46,942 bases of DNA from an archaeon (GTDB lineage: Archaea > Thermoproteota > Nitrososphaeria > Nitrososphaerales > JACAEJ01), in contig JACGUG010000005.1 in assembly GCA_024256285.1 (NCBI GenBank), positions 1-46,942 of the forward strand, in the 5' to 3' direction. The position numbers were made by a program, and so were the translations under genes. Below the pieces are notes generated by a model that made no database searches, had not been told where the DNA came from, and saw only the letters and a program-made list of their open reading frames with translations. Shown here one piece after another: positions 38,161 through 46,942 of the stretch (the first letter of the stretch is position 1; every line of letters begins with the position of its first letter).

Positions 38161-38973
38161 TCATCTTTGATAGCTAATATCTTTTGCCACTTTAACCTCG
38201 TCGAATATCTTCTGGGCTTCTTTTGGGGTAGCGTTTTCATGGATAATTGCGCGCAGAGCTTTGATCATAGCTACTGGATAATCATGTTGCCATGTATTCC
38301 TTCCCAGATTTACTCCTATGGCGCCCTTTTGAATTCCATCGTAAACGAACTCGAAGACCTCAATCTCAGAATCTACTTTTGGACCACCAGCTATGACCAC
38401 AGGCACGGGACAACCCCTTACAACCTTTTCAAAACCTTCCTTACAATAGTAGGTTTTCACTACCCTTGCGCCTAGCTCTGCAGCGATTCTGCAGCACAAG
38501 GCAAGGTACCGTGCCTCACGCTTCTCCAACTCTCTCCCTACAGCCGTAACTGCCATGACTGGAATCCCGTACTCCTCGCACTGATTCACAAGCTTAGCTA
38601 GATTCATCAAGGTTTCTTGTTCGTACTTGCTACCAATGAAGATGGAGGTCGATACTGCACTGGCATTTAGGCGGATGGCTTCGTTGACAGAGGTCGTGAT
38701 ACCTTCATGAGACAAGTCTTCTCCAACCACGCTCGTCCCGCCAGAAACCCTGAGAATAATGGGTTTTGTGTTAGTGGGGTCTATGCATGACCGTAGAACT
38801 CCCCTTGTGAGCATGATCGCATCAGCGTAAGGGAGAAGAGGCTCAACAGTTTTTCCTGGCTCTTCTAATCTATGGGTTGGTCCTTGAAAGTATCCATGAT
38901 CTATAGGCAAAAAGAGGGCCCTACCATCGCGCTGAATCAGTTGTGAGAGCCTGTTTTTCATTCCCCAATCCAT
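38161..38973 (-). CDS. LsrF-like class I aldolase/thiolase (DeoC/FbaB family)
   Basis: 270 aa; MDWGMKNRLSQL, ALFLPIDHGYFQGPTHRLE, YADAIMLTRGVLRS, VVKTYYCKEGFEKVVRGCPVPVVIAGGPK, GVNLGRNTWQHDYPVAMIKA. Confidence 0.85.
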   Translation of the reverse strand: MDWGMKNRLSQLIQRDGRALFLPIDHGYFQGPTHRLEEPGKTVEPLLPYADAIMLTRGVLRSCIDPTNTKPIILRVSGGTSVVGEDLSHEGITTSVNEAIRLNASAVSTSIFIGSKYEQETLMNLAKLVNQCEEYGIPVMAVTAVGRELEKREARYLALCCRIAAELGARVVKTYYCKEGFEKVVRGCPVPVVIAGGPKVDSEIEVFEFVYDGIQKGAIGVNLGRNTWQHDYPVAMIKALRAIIHENATPKEAQKIFDEVKVAKDISYQR

Positions 38974-39203
38974 AACAACAACACCTCCCTTTGAGTTTAT
39001 TTGTCAGGCCTTAAATATCCTTTCTTTCTAGCCTTACATCTGGTTTTTCTTAGTTAAGATGATGTTCTACTATCCAAAACTTCAAGAATATTTCACCCAA
39101 ATATTTGGGCTTTAGTCCCATCCCGGTGCTACTGGAAACACTTCCTTCTCAAGGCTTCAGACATAGAAAAGGTATTATAAGCTCTTGCAAAATTGATATA
39201 ACT

Positions 39204-39752
39204 ATGAGCCAAATCTCTGAAAAAGTTGATGTTGAATTAGATGTAGCCACCAGGTTGATGTACCCAAGACCTGTAGTGCTGATCACTTGCATCGATAGCT
39301 CAGGCAAGCCGAACATAATCCCAGTAGCGTGGACGATGCCAACATCCTTCGATCCTCCTCTTGTAGCCATAAGTATAGCATTGAAAAGATACTCTCATAA
39401 GCTCATAACTGAAACTCGTGAGTTCGTAATTAACATACCGACAAAAGAACTTGTAAAGAAGATCGACTACTTAGGAAGTGTGTCTGGGATGGATGTAGAA
39501 AAATTTGATAAATCTGGTCTGACCGCTCTGCCAGCTAAGAGAGTCAAGCCACCTTTGATAGGTGAGTGCATAGCACATATAGAGTGTGAGTTGGTTTCAA
39601 AGCTTGAGACGGGAGATCATACGATATTTGTTGGAAAGGTCGTTGCCGCTCAGTCAGATAAAAATATCTTCGCAACAGATTATAATCTAAATAAAGTGCG
39701 GCTCATCCTAAGGCATAAGAAAAGGTACTTGACTTTGGGCGAGTATATCTGA
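39204..39752 (+). CDS. Flavin reductase-like FMN-binding protein
   Basis: Start at internal MSQISEKVDVELDVATRLMYPRPVVLITCIDSSGKPNIIPVAWTMPTSFDPPLVAISI; KRYSHKLITETREFVINIP. Confidence 0.88.
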   Translation: MSQISEKVDVELDVATRLMYPRPVVLITCIDSSGKPNIIPVAWTMPTSFDPPLVAISIALKRYSHKLITETREFVINIPTKELVKKIDYLGSVSGMDVEKFDKSGLTALPAKRVKPPLIGECIAHIECELVSKLETGDHTIFVGKVVAAQSDKNIFATDYNLNKVRLILRHKKRYLTLGEYI

Positions 39753-39759
39753 TTTTATG

Positions 39760-40164
39760 TTAGCTCTTCTTGAGCTTAGAAACAGCATCGATGATCTGGT
39801 CCAAGATGCCTGCTGCCTCCCCAGACTCTACTACACATGCTGATGCAGCAGGTACATCTATCCCAAGAGCCGAACCGATCTGGACTTTGCTTGGTGCGAA
39901 GATATATGTCACCTTTCTCTCTTCACAGAGTATGGGCAGATGAGCAACCACCTCAGGAGGTTCGACATCCTCTGCAACCACTACAAGTTTGGCTATACCT
40001 CTCTCGATGGCTTTAGTAACCTCGTTCGTTCCCTTCCTTACTTTTCCTGTCTGCCTCGCTTGGCGTAACACTTCATAGGTTGCATCGACCAGTTCTTTAG
40101 GGGTCTCGAACTTCACGAAGTAGGGCTTTGGGTTACTATCTTGATTCTGTCTTTCCGCATCCAT
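39760..40164 (-). CDS. rpl7ae: Ribosomal protein L7Ae
   Basis: TGKVRKGTNEVTKAIERGIAKLVVVAEDVEPPEVVAHLPILCEERKVTYIFAPSKVQIGSALGIDVPAASACVV. Confidence 0.97.
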   Translation of the reverse strand: MDAERQNQDSNPKPYFVKFETPKELVDATYEVLRQARQTGKVRKGTNEVTKAIERGIAKLVVVAEDVEPPEVVAHLPILCEERKVTYIFAPSKVQIGSALGIDVPAASACVVESGEAAGILDQIIDAVSKLKKS

Positions 40165-40288
40165 TTCTTATCATCTGCGGTTTGCGCACGATTATCTTTT
40201 AGATACTTACTTATAAGGTAAACGCTAAAAATTTTTAAGTTTAATCTGGATACTTTCATAAAGTTTTAATCAATTTTCCTTTAACATA

Positions 40289-41551
40289 TTAGGGTTTTAA
40301 CTTTTTGCAGATAAAAGGTACAAGCATCTCATCTTCAGACAACCCACCATGAGAACCCTTCATGAACCCTTTTCCAGACCCCCTTGCGTAATAAGAAAAG
40401 GAGTAGTTTGCATATGGGACCATTATCAGGTCGCCTACTCTATCATGTATTCTTTCCTTACATGACATCGATACAGTACCGAAGAGTCCCTCTTCGATTG
40501 CTTTGCTAGAGTCCAATAAGAGTAATTTATCTTTAAGCTTGCTATCGATATACTCCTTGGCTTTATCGATCTCCTCAGGTTCGACGTAAAGGAATATCGC
40601 CCTTGAGTCGCCAGTCGGCGGAATCCAGAGCTTATTCATAAGTTCAGGGTGATCTGAAGCGAAGATGGTGGTCTCCTCAAAGACTTCTGATTGACCATGG
40701 TCAGCCGTGATCATCAACAGAGTCTCCTTTGCTATATCTGGTTTCAACTTGTCTAAGAATTCGGTCTTGTAAGAGTAAAGAAAACTTCCAAGTTCCGCTA
40801 AAGCCTCTTCAGAACGAGGACCGTATATGTGGCACATGGTATCTACTAAGCCCCAATACACGTAAGTATAGGTCTCTGTACCGATTTCGCTTTCTAATAG
40901 CTTTCTGAGGGTTACAAATAGGTCTGAAGAGTTCATGTAATTAGAAACTGTAGCACCAGTGTGATGCATTCTAGATAGTCCTGTGTCTGCATACCTATTG
41001 ATCACATAGGACTTGATCCCTTTCTCATTGAGTATATCATGAATGTTTTTGATTCCAAGAAATTCCCTTGGGTCGAACCCCTTCAATAATGTCTCCCATC
41101 TGTAATCGTAGGTAGGAGTAAAGCTGACCATGTTGGCGACCAGTCCATACTCTTTTACGTACATGGTGTAACCTATTATGCCATGCTCTTGGGGCGTTGC
41201 ACCAGTGTTGAGTGTAGTTAGAGCAGTGGTCGATGTAGATGGGAAAGTCGAAGTTAGGGGGATCATGCTACCATCCATCAAAATTTTGGAGATAGGCTCG
41301 TTGGAATGGCTAAAAAATTGTTTGTAACCCATCGAATCGACTACTAGTAGCACGACTTTACGTATGCCATCCAGATGCTCCTTGATGATACGCTTAGGTA
41401 TACTCTTACATCCTTGTAAATTTGCTTTGAAGATCGATAGGATTGTTGGAGGTATATTTGCTATAGAGTATCCTTCATAACATGGTGTAACGAAATTCTC
41501 TAGTTTGCTCTTACTTTTTATCTCTCTTTCGACTTCCTCTGCTAAAGACAA
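40289..41551 (-). CDS. Alkaline phosphatase-superfamily phosphodiesterase/nucleotide pyrophosphatase-like protein
   Basis: 420 aa; VVLLVVDSMGYKQF, STFPSTSTTALTTLNTGATPQEHGIIGYTMYV, LMITADHGQSEV, KGSHGGLSEDEMLVPF. Confidence 0.88.
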   Translation of the reverse strand: MSLAEEVEREIKSKSKLENFVTPCYEGYSIANIPPTILSIFKANLQGCKSIPKRIIKEHLDGIRKVVLLVVDSMGYKQFFSHSNEPISKILMDGSMIPLTSTFPSTSTTALTTLNTGATPQEHGIIGYTMYVKEYGLVANMVSFTPTYDYRWETLLKGFDPREFLGIKNIHDILNEKGIKSYVINRYADTGLSRMHHTGATVSNYMNSSDLFVTLRKLLESEIGTETYTYVYWGLVDTMCHIYGPRSEEALAELGSFLYSYKTEFLDKLKPDIAKETLLMITADHGQSEVFEETTIFASDHPELMNKLWIPPTGDSRAIFLYVEPEEIDKAKEYIDSKLKDKLLLLDSSKAIEEGLFGTVSMSCKERIHDRVGDLIMVPYANYSFSYYARGSGKGFMKGSHGGLSEDEMLVPFICKKLKP

Positions 41552-41614
41552 GTCTATTCCACTGATATCTTTGAAGTTTTATTACTTACTTCTTTAACTT
41601 TGTTGCTATCCTCC

Positions 41615-43378
41615 TTATCTTGATGTGAAGTAGATGACTACCCCACCATCAATCTTTGCGTCTATGCGCCCAAAGCCTGCCCTCTCCAATTGCACCAAGG
41701 AATCAACAGGCTCTTCTACAAGGTTTTTTTCTGCCAACCCTTCGACCTTTTCTCCTGTAGGCATGATTAGGGTCGTCTCGATCAGACCTTCTGTAGGAAG
41801 CCAATGAATTATAGGTGCTTCATTTAATTTTGCCTTTCTAACAGACAGTCCCTTAAACTCCGCCTTAAGATGGCTACCCTCAAACTTTACACTACCGATA
41901 TTCATGAGCCCCATCAACCTAACTGTTGGTCTCGACAATAGCTGCTCAACATCTGATCTTGACACGTAGACTACTGCGACCCCCTTCTTCTGTGAAACTC
42001 TGAGTTCTCTATACCCTCTCGATCTATCGTCAGGATGCTTCAGTAAGCTTGCTTTCATGTCCTCTTTAACCCCATGAATATGAAGCTCGATCTTGTCAAA
42101 GATGGCGAAGTACCTAGATGCAATCTTATCTATGATCTGCTTGTTATGAGCGTAGAGATTCGACCAACTTATCGTCACATCTACTGGCTTGATCCCAACA
42201 TCGTATATCAGCTTACGAATAGCATCTGGTTGGATGCCTCTACGCTTAAGAGCCAAGAAAGTTGCCAGTCTAGGATCGTCAAAACCTTTATACAACCCAT
42301 CCTCTACCCCTCGAATTATCTTAGACTTGCTCAAAACAGCCCCCTCTATCTTCAGCCTTCCATAATGGATCGCTATTGGGTACTCCCAATTTAAGTACTC
42401 ATACATATACTTCTGCCTGACCGTGTTGGTAAGATGCTCCTTTCCCCGAATGATGTGAGTGATGCCCATGAGGTGATCATCGATACCGGTTGAGAAGTTG
42501 TATAGTGGCCACACATGGTACTTTGATCCAACTCTTGGGTGAGGGTACTTTGATGTATCGATAATTCGTAAAGCGGGCCAGTCTCTCACAGCAGGGTTTG
42601 GGTGGCTAAGGTCGGTCTTAACTCTGACTATGGCTTGCCCCTCTTTATACTCTCCATCCAGCATCTTCTTCCATCTAACCATCTGCTCCTCTATGGCTAA
42701 ATCTCTACATGGGCAGGCTCTACCCGAAGTTATGTAGCCATGAAATGCAGGCGGGTCACAAGTGCAGACGTAAGCCCCATTAACTCGGATTAAATTCTCT
42801 GCAATCTCATAATATATATGGAGTCTATCACTCTGAATGAACTCCTCGTCCCATTCACATCCTAACCATTTTAGGTCTTCCCTTATCAAGTTGTAAAATA
42901 CCAAGGATGCCTTCTTTAGCCTTGGGTCCGTATCCTCGAACCTGAGGATGAACTTCCCCCCATATTCTCTAGCGTAATCGTGGGAGAGGATCATTGCACG
43001 GGCTGAGCCCAAGTGAAGCACACAGTCTGGGTTCGGTGAAAATCTGGTAACTATCTTGGAGTACTTTTCAGCCCTTGGGAGGGGAGGTAGTTTTTTCTCT
43101 TCAACTTTAACTTTAGGAACTTCGATGATAGCATCGGGAAAATTCGATTTAAGCATGGAGAGTTGCTCATCTTGACTGAGTCGGTTGACTTCATCTGCTA
43201 CACCTTTCACAACAGAGTATAGATCCTTTACAAGATCCTTTAGATCTGGCCTTTCACCTATCACCTTCCCTAAGACTGCACCTACTTGGCACCTTCCATC
43301 ATGCTTGTAGGCATTCAGAAGGGCGTGTTTGAAGATCGTACGACGGACATCGGACTGAATCTCTACCAAATATACCAA
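41615..43378 (-). CDS. gltX: Glutamyl-tRNA synthetase (archaeal)
   Basis: 587 aa; VTRFSPNPDCVLHLGSARAMILSHDYAREYGGKFILRFEDTDPRLKKAS, GRLKIEGAVLSKSKI. Confidence 0.96.
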   Translation of the reverse strand: MVYLVEIQSDVRRTIFKHALLNAYKHDGRCQVGAVLGKVIGERPDLKDLVKDLYSVVKGVADEVNRLSQDEQLSMLKSNFPDAIIEVPKVKVEEKKLPPLPRAEKYSKIVTRFSPNPDCVLHLGSARAMILSHDYAREYGGKFILRFEDTDPRLKKASLVFYNLIREDLKWLGCEWDEEFIQSDRLHIYYEIAENLIRVNGAYVCTCDPPAFHGYITSGRACPCRDLAIEEQMVRWKKMLDGEYKEGQAIVRVKTDLSHPNPAVRDWPALRIIDTSKYPHPRVGSKYHVWPLYNFSTGIDDHLMGITHIIRGKEHLTNTVRQKYMYEYLNWEYPIAIHYGRLKIEGAVLSKSKIIRGVEDGLYKGFDDPRLATFLALKRRGIQPDAIRKLIYDVGIKPVDVTISWSNLYAHNKQIIDKIASRYFAIFDKIELHIHGVKEDMKASLLKHPDDRSRGYRELRVSQKKGVAVVYVSRSDVEQLLSRPTVRLMGLMNIGSVKFEGSHLKAEFKGLSVRKAKLNEAPIIHWLPTEGLIETTLIMPTGEKVEGLAEKNLVEEPVDSLVQLERAGFGRIDAKIDGGVVIYFTSR

Positions 43379-43425
43379 CTTTAATTCAAGAATTTATGTT
43401 AAATATTTTAATCTCGATCTTACGA

Positions 43426-44430
43426 TCACAGGTTTCGAGTTACTATAAAGTGAGTTAGTTCTGACAATGCCTTCTTTGAAGGTGAATCAGGGTATCTTTT
43501 AAGAATCGATAGCGCCCTATCGGCATAAAATTGGGCTTCACTCCTTACCTTGCCGACTGCCCCAGTCTTGGATATTATGGTCAATGCCTCATCCATCTCC
43601 TCTTGTTTAACTTCTCTCTTTCCAAAGACTTTTTGAATCCCGAGCTTATCGTCATCAGTTGCAAGTCTGATGGCTAAAGATATGACATAAGTCTTCTTCC
43701 CCTCTCTAAGATCGCTCCCTACAGGTTTACCAGTCACCTTAGGGTCTCCCACAACGCCCAAGGCATCGTCTATCAACTGAAAGGCTATGCCAATACACCT
43801 TCCAAAGTTGGCCATCGCTCTCTCATCATCTTTTCTCGCACCTCCAACTATACTACCGACTCTACAAGCAGTCTCAAAGAGGGACGCAGTCTTCTCTCGG
43901 ATCATATCGAAGTAAGTTCTTACAGAGTAGAAGCGTTGTTCTGAAGACATCTTTAGGTCCCTGACCTGCCCCTCACAGACTTTGATGGACGATCTGATCA
44001 TCAACTCCAATACCCTGATAATGGTGCTCTCTTTCATATTCATTTCTTGCATCCCCGATACTATAGACTCGAAGACTTTAGCGAATAAGAGATCGCCGGC
44101 AACTATGGCAAGAGGTACACCATATTTGGCATGTACTGTAGGAGCACCATGGCGTATTAAATCACGGTCCATTATGTCATCATGTACCAAAGTGAAGTTA
44201 TGGAGGAGTTCGAGAGCAGCAGCAGCTGGCATAGCCTTCTTTACATCACTGTCAAAGATTTCACAAGACTTTATGACGAGAAAAGGTCTTAACCTCTTTC
44301 CTCCCGTCCTTATCAAGTGTGATGAGGCCTCGTATAAAAACCTTGGCTTGCCCTTCAATAATGAGAGAACGTATCTGTCGACTTCTGATGCTGTTGCTTC
44401 TAATTGTTCCATTAAGCTCATACAATTCAC
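43426..44430 (-). CDS. Geranylgeranyl/short-chain prenyl diphosphate synthase (paralog 2)
   Basis: 334 aa; GGKRLRPFLVIKS, NFTLVHDDIMDRD, FQLIDDALGVVGD. Confidence 0.94.
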   Translation of the reverse strand: MNCMSLMEQLEATASEVDRYVLSLLKGKPRFLYEASSHLIRTGGKRLRPFLVIKSCEIFDSDVKKAMPAAAALELLHNFTLVHDDIMDRDLIRHGAPTVHAKYGVPLAIVAGDLLFAKVFESIVSGMQEMNMKESTIIRVLELMIRSSIKVCEGQVRDLKMSSEQRFYSVRTYFDMIREKTASLFETACRVGSIVGGARKDDERAMANFGRCIGIAFQLIDDALGVVGDPKVTGKPVGSDLREGKKTYVISLAIRLATDDDKLGIQKVFGKREVKQEEMDEALTIISKTGAVGKVRSEAQFYADRALSILKRYPDSPSKKALSELTHFIVTRNL

Positions 44431-45491
44431 TCAACTATCTTCCATTCAGCCAACTTTCCTGTAATCACGTATCTTTCCCGCTTCATGGCTTGTACGTTGC
44501 TACAACCGACTGCGAACATGGCTGTCTTCAACTCGTAGATGACTTTTTTCAGGAAAGAAACTATCGCGTCTTTAGAGACAGTTGCAGGCTTTAACAAAGG
44601 TAGAGCCATGCCTGCCAGACTTGCTCCCAGAACCAAGCTCTTGGCTATATCCAGTCCTGTTCTTATCCCGCCAGATGCGATTATAGGTATCTTGACAGAC
44701 TTCTTCGTCTCTATTAGGCTTACAGCCGTTGGTATGCCCCAATCCCAGAAGAGTTGCCCAAGCTCAGACCTTTTTTTATCCCCTAAAGCCAAGGCTCTAT
44801 AGTGCTCCACAGCAGACCAGCTCGTCCCTCCAGCTCCTGAGATATTTATCGCTGAAACTCCGGCCATCTCCAACTTGATAGCTACCTCTTTAGAGATCCC
44901 AAATCCTACCTCCTTGACTATCACAGGTATATCCAATTGAGTTGTCAGTTCGTGAATCTTGTTGATGACACCTTCGTACTGTGGCTCTCCTCCAACCTGC
45001 ACAACTTCTTGCAAGGGGTTTAAGTGAATCACAAATGCATTCGCTCCTATCATATCGATACACTTCTTTGCCTCTTCTTTGCTGAACCCTTTTACAAGTT
45101 GAGAAGCGCCTATATTCGAAGCCAAGAATATGTCTGGAGCCCTCTTTCTGACTATGGAGTAGGTCTCGGCCAAGGATGGAGAGGAGAGGCCTGCCCTTTG
45201 ACTACCAACGACCATGCCTATCTTAAGCTCTTCAGCGGCTAAAGCCAGATTCTCGTTTATCTTTAATGATGTTGGAGACCCACCGATCATGGCATCTATC
45301 AATATCGGTGCTGAAAATTTATGGTTGAGAAATACTGTCGATGTGTCTATAGAATCAAAATTCAGATCAGGGAGAGCGTTATGAATCAAATGGACACATT
45401 CGAAGAGGGTAGTGGATGTCTTTGCCTCTACCTCTTTCCCCAGACAGATGTCTACATGATCGGCTTTTCTCTTGATCAATTCTTCATCCAA
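44427..45491 (-). CDS. fni: Type 2 isopentenyl-diphosphate delta-isomerase
   Basis: 354 aa; RKADHVDICL, APILIDAMIGGSP, VGSQRAGL, INISGAGGTSWSAVEHYRA, IIASGGIRTGLDIAKSLVLGAS. Confidence 0.95.
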   Translation of the reverse strand: MDEELIKRKADHVDICLGKEVEAKTSTTLFECVHLIHNALPDLNFDSIDTSTVFLNHKFSAPILIDAMIGGSPTSLKINENLALAAEELKIGMVVGSQRAGLSSPSLAETYSIVRKRAPDIFLASNIGASQLVKGFSKEEAKKCIDMIGANAFVIHLNPLQEVVQVGGEPQYEGVINKIHELTTQLDIPVIVKEVGFGISKEVAIKLEMAGVSAINISGAGGTSWSAVEHYRALALGDKKRSELGQLFWDWGIPTAVSLIETKKSVKIPIIASGGIRTGLDIAKSLVLGASLAGMALPLLKPATVSKDAIVSFLKKVIYELKTAMFAVGCSNVQAMKRERYVITGKLAEWKIVE

Positions 45492-46272
45492 TTCGATCCC
45501 CCCTTACCAAAGTGCCCTTTGTCTGCTCACCCTTCAACGCTCTGACGATCCTTTCTGAATCTCTACCGCTTACGAAGATGACATCTACCCCGCTCTCTGC
45601 TATCTTCATGGCTTCTTTTATCTTGAGCTTCATTCCTCCAGTTACATCCATGTCTGTACTCTTGAGCTTGATCTTTGTTAAATCTTCTGGCTTCAGCTCT
45701 TCTATGAGCGATTCTGGCTGATTCAGATCTTCAAATATTCCATCTACATTTAAAAGGAAGACCGCCCTTGTAGGCCTTAGAGTTTCTGAGAGCATCCTTG
45801 TGATCTCATCTCCTGATAGCACATAAAAACCTCCTCTTTTTGGAAGGACATCACCATAAGTTATAGGCGTTAAGCCGTAATCGATTAAGGAGAAGAAGAC
45901 CCTTCTCTGTGATTCGACTGAGTATCCTACAAAGTTGGATGGTGGTAAAGGATAGGGATTCATCCCGTGCCTGTCTAAACTGTTCAAGATCTTAAGGTCG
46001 AGCTTCAGCATGGCCAATCTGGTCTTGGCTACCCCTTCAGCTGACACCCTTGATGGTTTGAGCTTTAAGCCGTACTTCTCAGCAAAATAGTGCCCAAAAG
46101 ACCCCCCGCCATGAACCAAGACGAGAGGCAGATCTGATTTTGAAAGGGCGTTGCTTACTATATCTAATGCCTCTAAATTTATTGAGAGAGGTTTATCTTT
46201 GTGGGTGATCAGAGACCCCCCCAGTTTCACTATCACCAGCTCTCTTCCTTCCAAACTTCGACACCCTTGCAA
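45484..46272 (-). CDS. ipk: Isopentenyl phosphate kinase
   Basis: VIVKLGGSLITHKDKP, LVLVHGGGSFGHYFAEKYGL, YGDVLPKRGGFYVLSGDEITRML; true start probably inside the overlap with the kinase gene upstream. Confidence 0.94.
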   Translation of the reverse strand: MQGCRSLEGRELVIVKLGGSLITHKDKPLSINLEALDIVSNALSKSDLPLVLVHGGGSFGHYFAEKYGLKLKPSRVSAEGVAKTRLAMLKLDLKILNSLDRHGMNPYPLPPSNFVGYSVESQRRVFFSLIDYGLTPITYGDVLPKRGGFYVLSGDEITRMLSETLRPTRAVFLLNVDGIFEDLNQPESLIEELKPEDLTKIKLKSTDMDVTGGMKLKIKEAMKIAESGVDVIFVSGRDSERIVRALKGEQTKGTLVRGDRIG

Positions 46273-46942
46273 GGTATTTTGACGATGGATGTATTCACAT
46301 CCTTCTTTTTTAGGTGCTCGGCTGCAATTCTAGCCTCGCCAGATTTAGGTAAAGCTATGATGCATCCACCCCCACCAGCCCCAGTGAGCTTCGCTCCAAT
46401 ACAACCTGCTTCGAGGGCCTTCTCAACCATATAGTCCAACTCTTCTATCGATGCTCCCATCTGGTTTAAAACTACATGAAAAAAGTTCATTATAGAGCCC
46501 AGAGTGGTAAGATCGTTCTTAGCCAAAGCATCTGTTGCTGTCTCTGTAAGGCAACTGGAGGACGAGACCAAAGAGGCGAAGATGTTGGGGTACAACTGCT
46601 TCATCTCGGAGAATTTGGCAACCATCTTAGATGTCTGGCGCTCGATCCCACTGTATCCTACAAGAAATTCTACATCTTTGTCCAGTTCTATTAGCTTGAC
46701 TCTCTCTCCTATCTTAAATAAGATGACTCCGCCATAAACTGCGACATTTACATCTATACCCGATGGCTTGCCATGAGTAATCCTTTCCGATACAGTAGCC
46801 AAATTTACTATCTCCTCTGGAGACAGATCATGACCAAGGGCTGAGGATGTAGCAGCAACTGTTGCTACAGCTACTGCGCTAGATGAACCAAGACCTGAAG
46901 AGACGGGTATATCCGAATTTATTTCTACCTTGACCCCTCTTT
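46233..46942 (-). CDS. mvk: Mevalonate kinase (GHMP family), 5' end truncated by the window edge
   Basis: Frame is open to the window end: EINSDIPVSSGLGSSSAVAVATVAATSSALGHDLSPEEIVNLATVSERITHGKPSGIDVNVAVYGG..., KLTGAGGGGCIIAL. Confidence 0.93.
   Translation of the reverse strand, partial: RGVKVEINSDIPVSSGLGSSSAVAVATVAATSSALGHDLSPEEIVNLATVSERITHGKPSGIDVNVAVYGGVILFKIGERVKLIELDKDVEFLVGYSGIERQTSKMVAKFSEMKQLYPNIFASLVSSSSCLTETATDALAKNDLTTLGSIMNFFHVVLNQMGASIEELDYMVEKALEAGCIGAKLTGAGGGGCIIALPKSGEARIAAEHLKKKDVNTSIVKIPCKGVEVWKEESW

Noticed and set aside
1-46942. CRISPR arrays, transposases, prophage or toxin-antitoxin modules
   Set aside because: Looked for regular repeats and characteristic protein motifs; none seen.

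Overview
The window is a 46.9 kb archaeal chromosomal segment. The archaeal assignment rests on rpo12, L7Ae, S28e, L24e, archaeal GlyRS and GluRS, HerA/NurA, SepRS, Tes and an archaeal mevalonate/IPK gene cluster. Most of it is ordinary core genome with a strong lipid/isoprenoid theme: a mevalonate kinase-IPK-IDI2-prenyltransferase operon at the right edge, a second prenyltransferase, geranylgeranyl reductase, a DUF92 kinase-like membrane protein and a tetraether-lipid synthase (Tes) homolog. A divergent two-operon 11-subunit-type complex I (nuoABCDHI on -, nuoJJKNLM on +, no nuoEFG) sits in the middle. Main observations: (1) a collapsed remnant of the HMG-CoA synthase / thiolase / DUF35 operon, in which the HMGCS 5' end is joined to the thiolase 3' end, followed by a frameshifted DUF35 gene; (2) SepRS encoded beside an intron-containing tRNA-Cys(GCA), i.e. 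the enzyme next to its substrate tRNA; (3) a second tRNA gene with two apparent insertions; (4) three single-base frameshifts confined to the first 9 kb; (5) an 18-bp in-frame tandem duplication inside tes; (6) inverted repeats in two divergent promoter regions (nurA/wHTH and nuoA/nuoJ); (7) an LsrF-like aldolase/thiolase paired with a zinc dehydrogenase. I saw no CRISPR array, rRNA, transposase or prophage. I did not find a clearly new multi-gene system; the most promising leads are the HMGCS-thiolase-DUF35 remnant and the SepRS/tRNA-Cys locus. All family calls are from reading motifs, not from database searches.
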